A stretch of DNA of 64,000 bases from Abelmoschus esculentus (lineage: Eukaryota; Streptophyta; Magnoliopsida; Malvales; Malvaceae). Shown here in pieces: positions 25,337-38,173 of the stretch; the stretch's first letter is position 1; every line of letters starts with the position of its first letter. The notes beneath the pieces were generated by a model. The model did no database searches. It saw only the letters and a list, made by a program, of their open reading frames with translations, and was not told where the DNA came from. The translations under genes were made by a program, and so were the position numbers. The stretch is taken from NCBI GenBank assembly GCA_035048815.1, contig JAUCBN010000007.1, positions 4,347,501 through 4,411,500 on the forward strand, written 5' to 3'.

Positions 25337-28300
25337 ATGATATTGCGGAAGAACATGGGAAGTCCTTCACTGCTCCTTCTTATTACATTAGTTCTCGGGT
25401 TCTCCTTTGCAACTTACAACCTGGTAACAATGGTAATGTATAATAGATCTATTTCAAAACCGATAGTAGACAACTCCAATGGTGGAATGTTTATTGATCC
25501 AGTCATTGAGATCCCCGAAAGTGTAAAAAAATCGAAGAATGCCAGACTGCCTTTTCATGTTGCCTTAACAGCTACTGATGCTCCGTACAGCAAATGGCAG
25601 TGTCGGATCATGTACTATTGGTATAAGAAGCAGAAGGACATGCCTGGATCGGAGATGGGAGGATTCACTCGTGTTTTACACTCTGGAAGTCCTGACAACT
25701 TGATGGATGAGATTCCGACTGTTATAGTTGATCCTCTTCCAGCAGGGCTTGATCGGGTACGTTGTTAGCTTCACTATATATTTGTTGCACTAGTTGTAAC
25801 TTCTTTTTTATGTGTGTTAAAGGCTTAGATTAGTCTTAGACTTCCATTTTATTAGTTTGAGTCATCAATATCGACATAGTGAACTATTTTGTTGCAAAGT
25901 AGTCAAATTAACAACTACATTAGGGTGTAATATTTTCAAGGATGAAGAGTATTGTCTCCTTGAAAGGAGGTATTTCTTGGACATGTTTGTATTTTCGAAT
26001 TTCTATTCGGTTGAGGCCAGCTAGATAGTTGACTTTCTCAAACGAGTCATTAATTATTAATAGAAGCAAACTGAATTTTCTTATATTGTATTCTTAAGTT
26101 TCAGGTTCATATTTGTAGACACTGTGTGTTTAAATGGTTGCTTGATTTTAGAATTCTTTCGAATCATTGACACTATGTTCGAATGGATAACCTTCAAATA
26201 AGTTAGACAAGAAAATAAAATAAAGATTAGTAACATCGTTCAAAAGAAGCTGCAGTCTAATAATGCCTCAAAATATTTGCACCCAAGGACTATTGGCATT
26301 GATGCTATTGGTGTTACCCGAGCAAATTCTTGGATCAGCCTGAGAAACGTTAGTTGTCCGATCTTTGGCATCACTTTTATGTATAGGAAATTGAAGAATT
26401 TTCCAGCACTATGTTATGAGTGGGATTAGATTCCTCATAGGTTTTCATGAACTGTAATTATATCGAAACAAATATAGATTGATATAACTTGAAAGAATGC
26501 ATTCTTTGTATGCATGAAAGTTTCCATCAGCTGTATGAATGAACGAGAACATTTGTTTCTTTGGCAAAAGATATTTCTGTTTCTTGTTTAGTAATTTCAG
26601 AAACTCCCTTGATTGCCTTTATTTCTGTAATCCGCATCATGTTTACCGTTCCTGAAGAGATTCCTCTCACTTCTCAGGGATATATCGTCTTAAATCGACC
26701 ATGGGCTTTTGTGCAGTGGCTTGAAAAGGCTACAATTGAAGAAGAGTGAGTGCTTTTACATATCATGATTACCTTAATCCATTTTTAATTATGTTACTTG
26801 GATTTGGCTGTGAGTGCACTTTTCTTCTAAGTTTCTCCTTGTATTTGGTGTTCCTTGGAAGGTAGTATCTCCATATCCAAATGTGTTGGACATAGGTACT
26901 TTGAGAAAAATGAAAATTCGGAGCAATATAGGTATGTAAAACTAAAAGCATACTAACTCTTTTTCCTGATGCAGATATATATTGATGGCGGAGCCTGACC
27001 ACGTTTTCGTCACTCCCCTACCTAATCTGGCACGTGGAGGATACCCGGCTGCGTTCCCCTTTTTCTACATTAAGCCGAAGGAAAACGAAAAACAGTTGAG
27101 GAAGTTTTTCCCTGAGGAGATGGGACCAGTGACAAATATAGATCCGATCGGCAATTCACCTGTCATTATCAAGAAGGTATAAATTTCCTATTAACTGATT
27201 TATAGATTAGGCTTGTTGCAAATTTCGTTACCAGGCAGTTAATTGTTGATTTTCGTTGTTGAATACCTTATTAGGTCTGTTCTCGGATGATTGTATCTGT
27301 CCCTCTGTTGTCACCATTTGCATTCCCTTTACATTTTTGTTGACTTCGTACTTCGCCGGTAGATTAAAACTAGATGATTCTATATACTGAATGAATTTTC
27401 ATATACAGGACTTGTTGGAAAAGATTGCTCCTACTTGGATGAATGTCTCTTTAAAAATGAAGGATGACCCGGAGACTGATAAAGCTTTTGGATGGGTGCT
27501 AGAAATGTAAGCATTGGCTATCATGTTTAGACTCACGCTAGAGCTAGAATATCGGATAAGGGGTTGCATCCGCCATCCCAAATACCAATGTCTGAATGTG
27601 TGTCGGAATGGCTGTTTACTTTAGAAAATTTTAAATCATTTGCTTGATTTTCGGTACTGACATGTATTATGAACCAAAGGTATGCTTATGCTGTGGCATC
27701 GGCGTTGCATGGCGTGCAACACATTCTCCGGAAAGACTTCATGCTTCAGGTGTGGCACCTTATTTTCTAAACATTTTCACTTTTCATTACGTTTTCCTTT
27801 TCAGCTTCGTTTTCATTGATGTTCTTCATGGCGTTTTACTATATGTTCGTAATTCAGCCACCGTGGGATCTGGACATAGCGAAAAAGTTCATAATTCATT
27901 ACACCTATGGATGTGACTACAACATGAAGGTAAACCGTTTTTACGCATTTAATTATTCATTCTTGCTATTCCGAGAATGACTGCGACCTGATTTGTTTTA
28001 ACTTAACTTATTTCCACATTGCCTAAACTTTATTTACTCGTCATTTAACTTTCAGGGCGAGTTAACATATGGTAAAATTGGCGAGTGGCGATTCGACAAG
28101 AGAACATATCTACAAGGACCACCTCCACGAAATCTCCCCTTGCCTCCTCCTGGAGTCCCTGAAAGTGTGGTACGTATTTATAAATATCAGTGCTAAGAAG
28201 TGCTACGAACCATAGGGACCGATATAGTATTAGTCCATAAACTCGGGTTATATTCTCCGTGTACAAGCATGCACTGCTGTTCATGTTCTCTTTGAGATTT

Positions 28301-28698
28301 CCTTGTTTTCTTGGTGACTATGGCTTGTAAAGCCGAGGGAAGCCATTCCACATTCTTTTTGAGCTTGACTTGGCCAACCCAAGTTTAGGACCCGTCAGGT
28401 CAGGTCAAAACGTAGTTAATTCGAGTTTTGTTCAAGTTGAACTTCAGCTTCATAACCAAAGAAAATCAATTAGCTAGTCGAAAATAAAGTCTGGGTTACG
28501 GTAGCTTGAATACATTCGAGTGGATTCTTCTTGTCGAATCTGTTGTTCGTTTTAGTGAGCAACTAATACAAACTTGTTTATGCATAAGTCGTTCGATTGT
28601 GATCTGGTTTCATGTATCCTCATTACTGTCTGTAGGTGACCCTTGTGAAGATGGTAAATGAAGCAACGGCGAACATTCCGAACTGGGATGCGGAGTAA
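25337..28698 (+). CDS. HPAT: Hydroxyproline O-arabinosyltransferase, 368 aa, 8 exons
   Basis: This cis-Golgi type II membrane enzyme adds the first arabinose to hydroxyproline of extensins and secreted signal peptides. Exons: 25337-25756, 26678-26745, 26975-27176, 27409-27506, 27680-27749, 27858-27929, 28056-28169, 28636-28698; frame is kept throughout. The N-terminus MILRKNMGSPSLLLLITLVL forms a short cytosolic tail and membrane anchor. The lumenal domain has FHVALTATDAPYSKWQCRIM, YWYKKQKDMPGSEMGGFTRV, LNRPWAFVQWLEKATIEEEY, the DxD-like MAEPDHVFVTPLPNLARGG and the C-terminal IIHYTYGCDYNMKGELTYG. The length agrees with the plant HPAT1-3 family. Which paralogue it matches cannot be decided by eye. 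The three-codon-upstream sequence has no other in-frame ATG. Confidence 0.95.
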
Positions 28699-29442
28699 AC
28701 GTCTGGTTACGACAAGTTTATTTACGGTAAAAGGAATTTTTTTTATGAAATCGATATCGAGACCGTAGAAAATCGACATATGAATACCTTGGTTGAATTG
28801 AAACTTGAGATTTCAGAATGAAAATCTTACATTCTGAGAGTTGAATGTCTCCAGAATAGTCATAAATTTGTTAGAAATTGCCCCATTTTGCATTATCGTT
28901 CTGTATTTTTATGAATAATTATTTTGATCGAACTCCGACTTCAAAAATAAAATTTGAATCGAGTTTGAGCTAGAAACAAGGAGAATTATTTTTGCATGTC
29001 CATAGTATTTATACTTAAATTTAGTAGTCTCTATACATAATTATTTTTGGTAGATTTCACACTTATTAATATATTAATAAAAATATATTATTTATAATAT
29101 AAAATATATTATACTTAAAAATTAAAAATATTCATAAAAATAATATATTTTAAGATTTTTTAAAATAATATATTTTTTAGTTGATATAATTTAAATGGTA
29201 TGCGATATAATTTACCTAATTATTTATTTGCATCGAAACCAATAAAGTTCAAACTCCAAAGCAGGAATTTAATTTTTCCCGCGAACCGCGGCGGGCCTCA
29301 GTCCACCTGCCCCCATTAACAACCACCATTTTAGCTCACACTTCAAAATCCACAATCTCCAGATCTTGACCTTTCTTTCTCCGGCTCTATCTCTTCCCTT
29401 TCTTCACACAATTTAGTCGGCGGAAGCCAGTAACACTTACTC
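28699..29442. other. Intergenic region, HPAT 3' end to ATL promoter
   Basis: This contains the HPAT 3' untranslated region and an AT-rich stretch (about 29020-29220), then a GC-richer segment from about 29275 that likely holds the core promoter and leader of the ATL gene. No other gene was seen. Confidence 0.6.
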
Positions 29443-29979
29443 ATGTCCACGGCGGATCCGCCAGTGTCGACAACTGGCGTCGGCCTCGGTTACGGCATAG
29501 CCATTGCGGTTAGCATCCTCGTACTGATCTCCACAATCATGCTCGCTTCCTACGCTTGCGTGAGAGTTAAAGCCAGCGGAAACAACAACAATCGAAGTCG
29601 CCGGGGTAGCAACAGCGACGGTACGGATCGCGGCATTGCCGACGAGGAATCGATGGAGATTGCTACAGTGGTGTTAGGTCTCGACGGTCCAATCATTGAG
29701 TCATATCCGAAGATCATCGTCGGTGAGAGCCGACGGCTGCCGGTGCCGAACCACGGCCCCTGTTGCATTTGCTTGACGGAGTATGAAGCTAAGGATCATA
29801 TACGGTGCATACCGGAGTGCAATCATTGTTTCCACGTTGATTGTATCGATGAGTGGCTACGGATGAACGCCACGTGTCCTTTGTGTAGGAATTCGCCGGC
29901 TCCTTCCCAGGGTCCCACACCTTCGGCTACCCCTTTGTCAGACTCAGCGTTGGTACCTTTAGCCTTCCATGGTAGGTGA
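29443..29979 (+). CDS. ATL family RING-H2 E3 ubiquitin ligase, 178 aa, intronless
   Basis: ATL proteins are membrane-anchored E3 ligases, often defence- or hormone-responsive. The features appear in the expected order: an N-terminal membrane segment (GIAIAVSILVLISTIMLASY, about residues 18-38), a basic region, the ATL hallmark GLD within VLGLDGPIIESYPKI, and a RING-H2 finger at about residues 107-149. Finger ligands visible are CCIC, then ECNHCFHVDC (Cys-x-His-x2-His-x2-Cys) and ATCPLC, with Pro before the third zinc Cys region (CIPEC) and the E2-contact Trp in IDEWL. A single exon is normal for ATLs. The sequence is markedly GC-richer than the flanks. It most resembles the ATL68/69 type, but I did not assign a number. 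Confidence 0.93.
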   Translation: MSTADPPVSTTGVGLGYGIAIAVSILVLISTIMLASYACVRVKASGNNNNRSRRGSNSDGTDRGIADEESMEIATVVLGLDGPIIESYPKIIVGESRRLPVPNHGPCCICLTEYEAKDHIRCIPECNHCFHVDCIDEWLRMNATCPLCRNSPAPSQGPTPSATPLSDSALVPLAFHGR

Positions 29980-30963
29980 TAGATTTACTAGTAATAACTA
30001 ATAACAATTGTCTGATTTTTTTTATATATTTTATTGTTCTCGGCTTTTATTTTTTTAAAATTAAACCAACAAAAAACTACATATCGATTTAATTGATGTT
30101 AATTTTTATGTTCCTTTTGTCAATATTGATATTAACCATTTTGTTATTTTACGTTAAAATTTAAGAAAAAAATAACATTTAAAATTGAAAATATATTTTA
30201 AAAATGGAAATTTAACTGAAAATTAGCATTATCTTAACATATATGTTTTTTTTTTCGTTTGGTTTAATTAAATAAAAATTAAAAGTTTGAGGTTATTAAA
30301 ATAAAAAATTTAACTGTTAAAACAATTTTTAAGATTTAAAGATGAAATAGACTATTAATTAAACAATTAATTAATATTTATTATATTCAATAAAAATAAT
30401 TATACAAAAAATTATTATCTCGTTAAATGATCAAAATACACTTATCATTTATCTTAAATAAGTTTAAATCGTGATATTTACTTTTTAAATGTAATATCTC
30501 TTTTTTAGTTAAATAATAATTATATGTCATGTTTTTTTATATTTAGTATTATTAAATATGAATTTAACTATATAATAAAATTATAATTTCAAAAATAATA
30601 TAAGTATAAGCATGTCTCAACTTTTTTAAAATATTACCAAAGTTTATCATACTTATAGGTGTTAACTAATTTTGAAAAAAAAAATATTAACTAACGGTTA
30701 AAAATTTAAAAATATAAATATAAAATGTAATTATAATATAATAAATATTACTAAAGTTTATCACACTTATCATACTATTCATTAGACTTATTGTATAGTC
30801 TTATATAATTATTTTTATCACTTATGTTATCGTTGCGAAGTACTTTAGTTACTTACATTATTATTTTATAACGTTTTGATCATTGAGATGATAAAAATCG
30901 TTAATTTAACGACGTAATGTGTTAACAAAGGGGTTAAACTTTAATTTGAACCCTAGATTTTAG

Positions 30964-31400
30964 ATAAAACGAAAGATAAGATAAAAGATTAAAATGTTAT
31001 AAAAAAATATAAATAATCAAAATATTATATTTTTAAAATTAATAAACAAAAATAAATACTTCTAAAACTAATGTAACCGTTATAATAGTTTCCCCTTAAT
31101 TTATTTTGTCCTAGAGTTCAAATTTTTGATCCAAAGCCACTTCAATTCAATTTTCTGCATTAATTGGCAACAATCAAAAGTGTGGTCCATGTTCGTCGGC
31201 AACGATAAGGTTGAATTTAGGTATCCATTAAGCGTATTGTTATCAAAAGTATTTAATAAGAAAAAATCAATCAAACTGCTATTCTTTATATTATTTTAAT
31301 TATAATTTTAAACTTGTTAAAAGAATTATTTTTTTTCTCTTGAGTTTTTTATTTTTATTTTTTATAAAACGAAAGATAAGATAAAAGACTAAAATATTAT
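30964..31400. repeat. Direct repeat with exactly 400-bp period
   Basis: The stretch starting ATAAAACGAAAGATAAGATA is found at 30964 and again at 31364, identical for about 25 bases and similar for about 12 more. The sequence between is AT-rich and non-coding. It could be the remnant ends of a small element or a segmental tandem duplication. Confidence 0.7.
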
Positions 31401-31899
31401 AATTTTTTTAAAAAAAATATATACCGAATCAATAAATCATGTTATACTCATTTAAATATTCGTTGTAAGATGAATTATACTATGATCTCTTTTCCATTTA
31501 CTCAAATAGCAATCACATTTCTCGTTTGAGTATACCTATAGCAAATATATATTCTCAATTTATTCATATATATAATTTTAAAGGGACAAATACAAATTAT
31601 TAATTATTTTGAGGGTCTAAATTAATTATCTTTAAAGTTTGAAGGGGCATAAGGTAGTTTTGCCATTGAAACAAAGGGTAAATTACATCTCCTTCTCCTC
31701 ATCCATCCTTCAATGACGGTTTCCTCTTTGCCACTGTGGCGTACACGTCATTTCTCCGATTTCGCAAAACGCTGCGCAGAGGACTTTTCTATCTAAAATT
31801 TTTAGATGAAACGTATATTTTTATTTAAAATATGTGTCAAACTACAAATTAACACTTTTAGAACCAATTGAGCTATAGCACGAAATATTTCACGGTATG

Positions 31900-32430
31900 C
31901 ATTCAATTAATTTGATCAGTGATCGAACCGAATTAATCAAATTTTAATTAATTGAAAATTTTAAAATTTTAATCGTTAATCAAATTAAATTATATGTATC
32001 TAAATTAATCAAACTTAAATTGTTTCGGTTAATTAATCAAATTAACCGAATTAATCAAAATTTATTATAAATTTTTTAAATTACATAATAGGTCACTAAA
32101 TTATATTAAATAATTTTTCAAGTCACCGAACTTTTATTTTATGCTAATTTGATAAAAATACAATGATATTTTATAATATAAAAAATTTAATGAACACTTT
32201 TATAATTTTTAAAAGTTAAATGATTAAAAATAAATATATAATATTTAATATTTAATATATAATAATTTTAGTTAATTCGGCTAATTAATCAATTTTGAAC
32301 CGAATTAATGGATAATAAATTTTTTAAAAAAACATTCATCAATCTTATCTAAAATTAACCGACGGAATTAACCAAAATAATTTTAATTTGATCGATTAAT
32401 TCGATTAAAACCGAATTAGACACACCCTTA
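31900..32430. repeat. Degenerate inverted repeat rich in CCGAATTAAT motifs
   Basis: Motifs such as AACCGAATTAAT and their complement (CGGTTAATTAAT) recur in both orientations at 31925, 32015, 32045, 32275, 32300 and 32410. The pattern fits an old foldback element, but I cannot fix ends or a target duplication. A related block is present at 36840-36900. Confidence 0.4.
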
Positions 32431-32882
32431 ATTTTATCTCAATAACTAAAAGAATAATTATTTTTTTAAAAAAAACAAATTTAAACCTATTTTAAAACAC
32501 ATTATTTATAATTATAATAATTAATTAAAAAATAATTCAAATAAAAATAATTTAATCTACTAATATACATTGAATTTCTTTAATTATAGAAATCTAGTAG
32601 AGAATAAAACAAAGTCAAAGTTATTGAAACACCTAAATTTCGGTGTAACGTTGACTTGTAATTGGACCCACATCCCCACGTGGCACATGCGTTGCCAGAT
32701 TTTCCCATCAATCAAACACAAGACAAACTCTGGCTTCCAAAGTCAAAAAACAACACCCTAAAAGCTTAAAACTTCATTTCTTCTGTTCATGTTATTCACC
32801 TGAACTCAAATCACACATCCTATTCAATCCCTTCAAACACAAAACCCAAACTTTTTCCTAGTTATGTGATACAGTGAAAAAA

Positions 32883-35800
32883 ATGAACCATTTCCTTTGT
32901 TTTGTTTTACAAGCATGGAATCCATCCAGTTCCTGTGGATTTTCCCGGGAAACTTCTCGTTTTCTCAGAGACTATGCTGTTTGGGAAATCAATGCTTTTC
33001 TTTGGATTTCTCTTATAACAGTTACTTGTTTTCTCACCCACAAGCTTTTTAAGCTCTTTAAGTTATGGAATCAAGGTTCTAAAATCCCAGGGCCTCCTTC
33101 TCCTTCCTTTTATGGCCATTTCAGTACTCTCTCCAAACAAAATCTCACAGGTATTAAACTGCATATCTTCTCTGATTTTCCCATGTTTTTTATTGCAAAA
33201 GATGAATCTCTTCCTTTTTCTGAATCTGGGTTGTTCTTGGATTGCAAAAATCTGAGGTTTGACTTTTCAGCCATATATATAATCTAACCAGTAAAAGCTT
33301 CATCTTTTCTATAGAGATTTGTATGATTTCTAATGCAAATGACCAGTATTTGAATTTTTAGAATATAGGTTTTGCTTTGTTTGTCTAAATCTGTTGTTAT
33401 TCTTGGTATATATGTATTTGCAGATATATTGTCAGATTCACACGAGGAATATGGTTCAGTTGTGAAGCTATGGTTGAGTCCTAAGCAGCTTTTGGTTTCA
33501 ATAAAAGAAGCAGAAATGATCAGAGAGATGCTGTGGAAGGCTAAGGATAAACTGCCACTGACCGGAAAGGCTTTCGATTTGGCCTTTGGACAATCCACCC
33601 TCTTTGCTTCCTCTTTTGATAAGGTACTTCAAAGCTACAAGTTCTTTTATCTGTTTATCCGAACTGGTAGAAACTAGATAGGGATGTAATCGAGCACAGG
33701 GAAGCTCAATATGTAAGAAGTTTGAGCTCGAGCTCACCTCGAAATTCGAGTCCCGAAGTTCAATTTGAGCTCTGGTGGTATTGGTATTGCCTGGTCAAAT
33801 CCAATCGAGTCTCTGAAAATTTAGAGTTTTAATGATTATGAAAATAAAATTAGGCAATAAGGATATGTTTTGAAAATGAATTTGAACCTAATATGCTGTG
33901 TTTGATGTTCGAATTGTTCCAACAAAATGGTTATTTAATGGTAAAATATTAGAAAATGAAGTATTCATGTATGCTATCATCTCACATTTTCAATTATACT
34001 ATGATGGCATATAATCAAACAACCTTCTGATAATCTATGGATATTTTCCTACTTCATCATCTGAAGGTACAAAACAGAAGAGAGTCATTGGCATCCGAAT
34101 TGAATGTAAAGCTGCTTGATAGAGCAAATTTCATCCCCACCAAGGCTGTCGATTATATCATGGCTGAGCTACACCAGAACATGTCCAAAGGATGTGTCGA
34201 TCGTAAAAGGGCTTCTCAGCATATGGCTTTCACTTTGCTTGGTGCTACAATCTTTGGTGACGCATTCTTGGCTTGGTCAAAGGCTACTATTTATGAGGAG
34301 CTCTTGATGATGGTTGCTAAAGATGCAGGCTTTTGGGCCTCGTATAGTGTTACTCCTTTCTGGGAAGGAGGATTTTGGAGGTATCGACGACTGTGTACAA
34401 AGTTGAAATGCCTAACTCAAGACCTTGTTCAACAGTGCAATAAAAATTACAAGTTTAATGGCTATCTTAATGTAAGAGATGAGCCTTATGGCAATATTTT
34501 GGGCTTGCTGTTTCATGGGTGCTTAACAACAGGAGGTTTGATCAGCAATATGTTGATGAGGCTTGTTACACATCCTGAAATACAGCATAAGGTAGCCAGC
34601 CACCTTTTCCAAATCATCATTTACTTTGATACTCCTAGGAAGTACTTAGAGACCTCTGAATTATGTCTTCGGAACTGGACTTCTGCAGATCTACGCAGAG
34701 ATAATCATGGCCCGGAAAGGGTCGGAGGACAAAGCTCAACCTATTGCGGAGAAGATGCCTTTATTGTTGGCAACTATCTATGAGTCTACTCGTGTTATGC
34801 CAGCTGGACCTTTGCTACAAAGGTGTTCTCTGCAACACGGTGAGCAATTTTTGAAGATTAATATTGGAAAATTTTGACATTAGATGTACTTTTTGATGTC
34901 TTTCCTTATCGTTAAACCAGAATTACATTGAATATGGAAATGGAACTTGCAACAAATACTTTTTAGAACTTAAGCATTCTGGTTTCTTGTCAAAACCTTG
35001 AATTTCTATACTTATTGTAGTGTTCAAGGTCTGTTAACCACCTTAATTTCCAGATATTTTACTGTGCACTTTAAATTTCAGGTTATTGTAAAAATCTTTA
35101 TAAGCTATATGTAGAGCTTGTATGATACAATATAGCTTGGTGTCTGTATTTTTTATAATCATTGGCCCTAATTTATGCTTTAGAAATGACATACGGTGTT
35201 CAACCGTAGCTCGAATTGATTTGTCCTTTTGATATTTAATATCCAAGCTCCATATTGGTCATGGTTTTTGTTACTAATTATATGTTATAACACTGCGTGT
35301 ATGATCATTGACACAAATATTTTCCTTCCCTGTGTTTTGAAGATCTGAGGCTTAAGTCTGGCATTATCGTACCGGCTGGATCAATACTTGTTGTACCTAT
35401 GCAGTTGGTGCAGACGGATGTGTCTAGTTGGGGAAACGATGCCGGTAATTTTAATCCGTATCGTTTTCTGTCTAAAACAGAAAATACATCTGCTTCACTG
35501 AACAAAGATACATCCATTGCAGGTTTCACTCTACTTTCTTAAAAATGTCTATCAACTCGGATTTGCTTATGCTTAGTTTTACTTTCTGATTTAGCCCAGA
35601 GCTATATGACATCATACATTTTCCCGAGAAACACTCAATGTGTCATGATCACGTTGGTTTTTCTGGATTTGGGTTTAACTTTCTTTCGAATTTAGTTTGC
35701 ATTCAGTGTCACAGGGTACTAATGTATAATAATTATATTGCTTTTCTTTTCTTCAGGACATGCTGAAGAACCAAAGGATCAAAAAAAGAGTTCTCTTGTT

Positions 35801-36289
35801 TTGAATGATCCGAATGAGAATGCGGCGTTTCTTCCCTTCGGTTCTGGTACACGGGCCTGTGTTTGCCAGAAATTTGTCATTCTAGGAACTGCATCGTTGT
35901 TTGCTTCCTTGCTCGAACAATACGAGGTTTGTCCTACGTATAACTTATCTGTAATTTGTACAGTCTTTAGCTTCAACTTGGTTGCTATAATCAGTCTGGC
36001 ATATTTTGAGATATGACCTTCCAAGGTCCTTTAAATACACCGTAAAACTCGGTAAAGGACGAACATAATTATGACGGAAATAAATCCATATCCAACATAA
36101 CTACTTCCCTTCATAAAATTCTTATATTTGCTGCACTAAATGTTTGATATATGATTTGGCCTTTCTGAATCAATATGACAGGTGAGGCTTAATGCAGGAG
36201 CAAAGACAAACTCAAAACCTCCATCGACCCACTCGATTTCTCAAGATTTTCCAAGTTCCGAACTCGTTTTCGTGAGAAGAGCTAATTGA
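32883..36289 (+). CDS. Atypical cytochrome P450, 483 aa, 7 exons
   Basis: This is a membrane-anchored P450 of unknown substrate, expected on the ER. Exons: 32883-33150, 33424-33623, 34067-34591, 34689-34839, 35343-35522, 35757-35926, 36182-36289; all joins keep frame. An N-terminal hydrophobic segment (INAFLWISLITVTCFLTHKL) is followed by the Pro-rich hinge KIPGPPSPSFYGHF. The K-helix ExxR (ATIYESTRVMP) and the PERF-like FNPYRF are present. Two hallmarks deviate: the I-helix reads LLFHGCLTTGG, with Thr where the usual Asp/Glu sits before Thr, and the heme loop reads FGSGTRACVCQKF, keeping the heme Cys but with Cys in place of the usual Gly two residues on. No frameshift or stop was seen. It may have altered chemistry or be weakly active. 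Clan and family were not assigned. Confidence 0.88.
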
Positions 36290-37071
36290 AAGTCATAACA
36301 TATGCTTACATATATGCTTGCATATGTACATACATAAATGCTTACGTACTACCATCCTAAGACCTTAGTTATGTTTCTCATGACGGAGAAGACGTCCCCT
36401 CTCAATTCTCGCCCTGTTTTTCCTCCGAAATCATCGGAGAAGCTCATTTCACTGCTTCTTAGCTATGGAACCGAAGGATAAATCTCACACGAGCATATTT
36501 CAAAACTCGTGTTTTTTCCCCTTCTTTTCTAAAGGAAAAAAATCCTCCATAGTTTCTGAGTATCTCAAAAGTGCAGAATTTGATTCCAAGGTTTTTAATA
36601 TTTGTTTTTGGAGCACTTTGAGATACCATTTGCAGTGGAAAATACTATACTTGTTGTCTTCCCCATGTTTCAAAGTTTGATCCTTTTCTCTTTGTTTTTC
36701 CTCCACAAATGGAGTTTGTGTTGTATTGAAGAATTATATCATATGTATTCACTGAATACTGTAATAATAATTTCAAAACTTGTTATGACATGATATGGAG
36801 TTCTTGATCTGGTTTTGGTGAACAAAAGAATGAGTTGGTTTACTCGGTTAATTCGGTTTTAAATTTTATACATGAAACCGAACCGATTTTCGATTCGGTT
36901 TAGAAACTTAAAGGGTTGGTTTTCAAGAATTATTGAGTTTTTTCTTCGTGTAGAAGCCTTGGATTGCTTACATATTAAGTAAAATAATTTATTCTTTGCT
37001 TAGCTCAGGCTAAAATGGCAAATTCAAATTCATATTAACAAATCTTCTTTAAATTTATTATATAAACTCAA
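36290..37071. other. Intergenic region between P450 and cystatin
   Basis: The first half is probably P450 3' untranslated sequence. At 36840-36905 there is a block of ACCGAATT-type motifs similar to 31900-32430. A TATATAAA-like string lies just before the cystatin ATG (37060-37066). No gene was seen. Confidence 0.55.
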
Positions 37072-38173
37072 ATGCGAAAATCCAATTTCATAATCATCAT
37101 TTTGTTCTCCATAACAATCTCAATTCTCTTTTTTAACAATCTCTTAGTGCAGTCAATCGTTAGCATTGAACCAATGGCTACCATCACCGGCGGAGTTCTC
37201 CCTTCCCGCAATTCCCAAAACAGTGTGGAGGTCAAAAATCTCGGTCGCTTTGCCGTTGACGAGCATAACAAGAAAGAGAACGGTATGATTGAGTTTGTGA
37301 GGGTGGTGAAAGCAGCTGAGCAAGTGGTGGCCGGGACGCTTCACCATTTGTCGGTGGAAGCCATTGATGCCGGCAAAAAGAAGCTTTATGAGGCCAAGGT
37401 ATGGGTTAAACCATGGATGAACTTCAAAGAATTGCAGGAGTTCAAACATGCCGGTGATGTTGCTACTGATGATTCACCTTCTTTTACTGTTTCGGATCTT
37501 GGGGTCAAGCAAGGTTTGTTCATAACATAATTTTTCTTTGATTTTAATTACTTCTTGTAGGAAAATTATTGGCACTTCTGTGAAGAAAAAAATGAAGATT
37601 TATTGATATAGACAATAAACACTTGTGTTTCAATAGAAAAAGGGATAAATTTCTTTTCGTGTGTTTCAATAAAGATTGTATCTTTAAACTTATATCTAAA
37701 TCTACACCTGAAAAAGAACATACCTTCTTTATATATGCAGTTTCATTATCAAACTTACATCAATTATTTACTGTAAAATAGGTCATAGCCCTGGACTGCA
37801 ATCTGTGCCAACACATGATCCTGTTGTTGAAGATGCTGCAAATCATGCTCTCAAGACCATTCAGCAGAGATCAAATTCCCTCATGCCTTACAAACTTGAA
37901 GAAATCATTCATGCTAATGCTGAGGTATTTAGATTTTTAGTGTTTAAAAGATTTAGATACACAACAAAAATTAGTATTCGATGTGGATTTAGATAATGAT
38001 ATTGAAGTTGTTTCCGTCGAATGTCTCCTACGCAGGTGGTGGAAGATTTTGCGAAACTCCAAATGCTTCTCAAGGTGAAGAGAGGAAACAAGGAAGAGAA
38101 GTTCAAGGTGGAGGTACACCATAAGAGCAATGGAGCTTTCCATCTCAACAGCATGGTACCAGATCACTCTTGA
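37072..38173 (+). CDS. Long phytocystatin (cysteine protease inhibitor with C-terminal extension), 240 aa
   Basis: It inhibits papain-type proteases through the N-terminal cystatin domain; in this family the C-terminal extension inhibits legumain. Exons: 37072-37513, 37782-37924, 38036-38173, frame kept. Residues about 1-31 (MRKSNFIIIILFSITISILF...) look like a secretory signal peptide. The cystatin domain shows a conserved Gly (ITGG), the plant signature LGRFAVDEHN, the reactive QVVAG loop and the second hairpin KPWMNF. The extension has VPTHDPVVEDAANHALKTIQ and the SNSLMPYKLEEIIHANAEV segment, where the legumain-site SNSL is visible. A TATA-like string 6-12 bp upstream of the first ATG raises the option that translation starts at the in-frame ATG at 37174 (MATITGG), giving a cytosolic form; homologues with MRK starts favour the first. 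Confidence 0.94.

Larger units (their letters stand above)
29980..32882. other. AT-rich intergenic region with degenerate repeats
   Basis: This is nearly 3 kb without a gene. It holds a direct repeat at 30964 and 31364, and a CCGAATTAAT-rich partly inverted block at about 31900-32430. The last about 150 bases (from about 32730) are C/A-rich and are probably the leader of the P450 gene. The 63-codon ORF at 32570-32761 is not supported. Confidence 0.6.

Noticed and set aside
31900..32430. Complete MITE with target duplication
   Set aside because: Motifs are inverted, but I could not find matching ends or a flanking duplication; kept only as a degenerate repeat.
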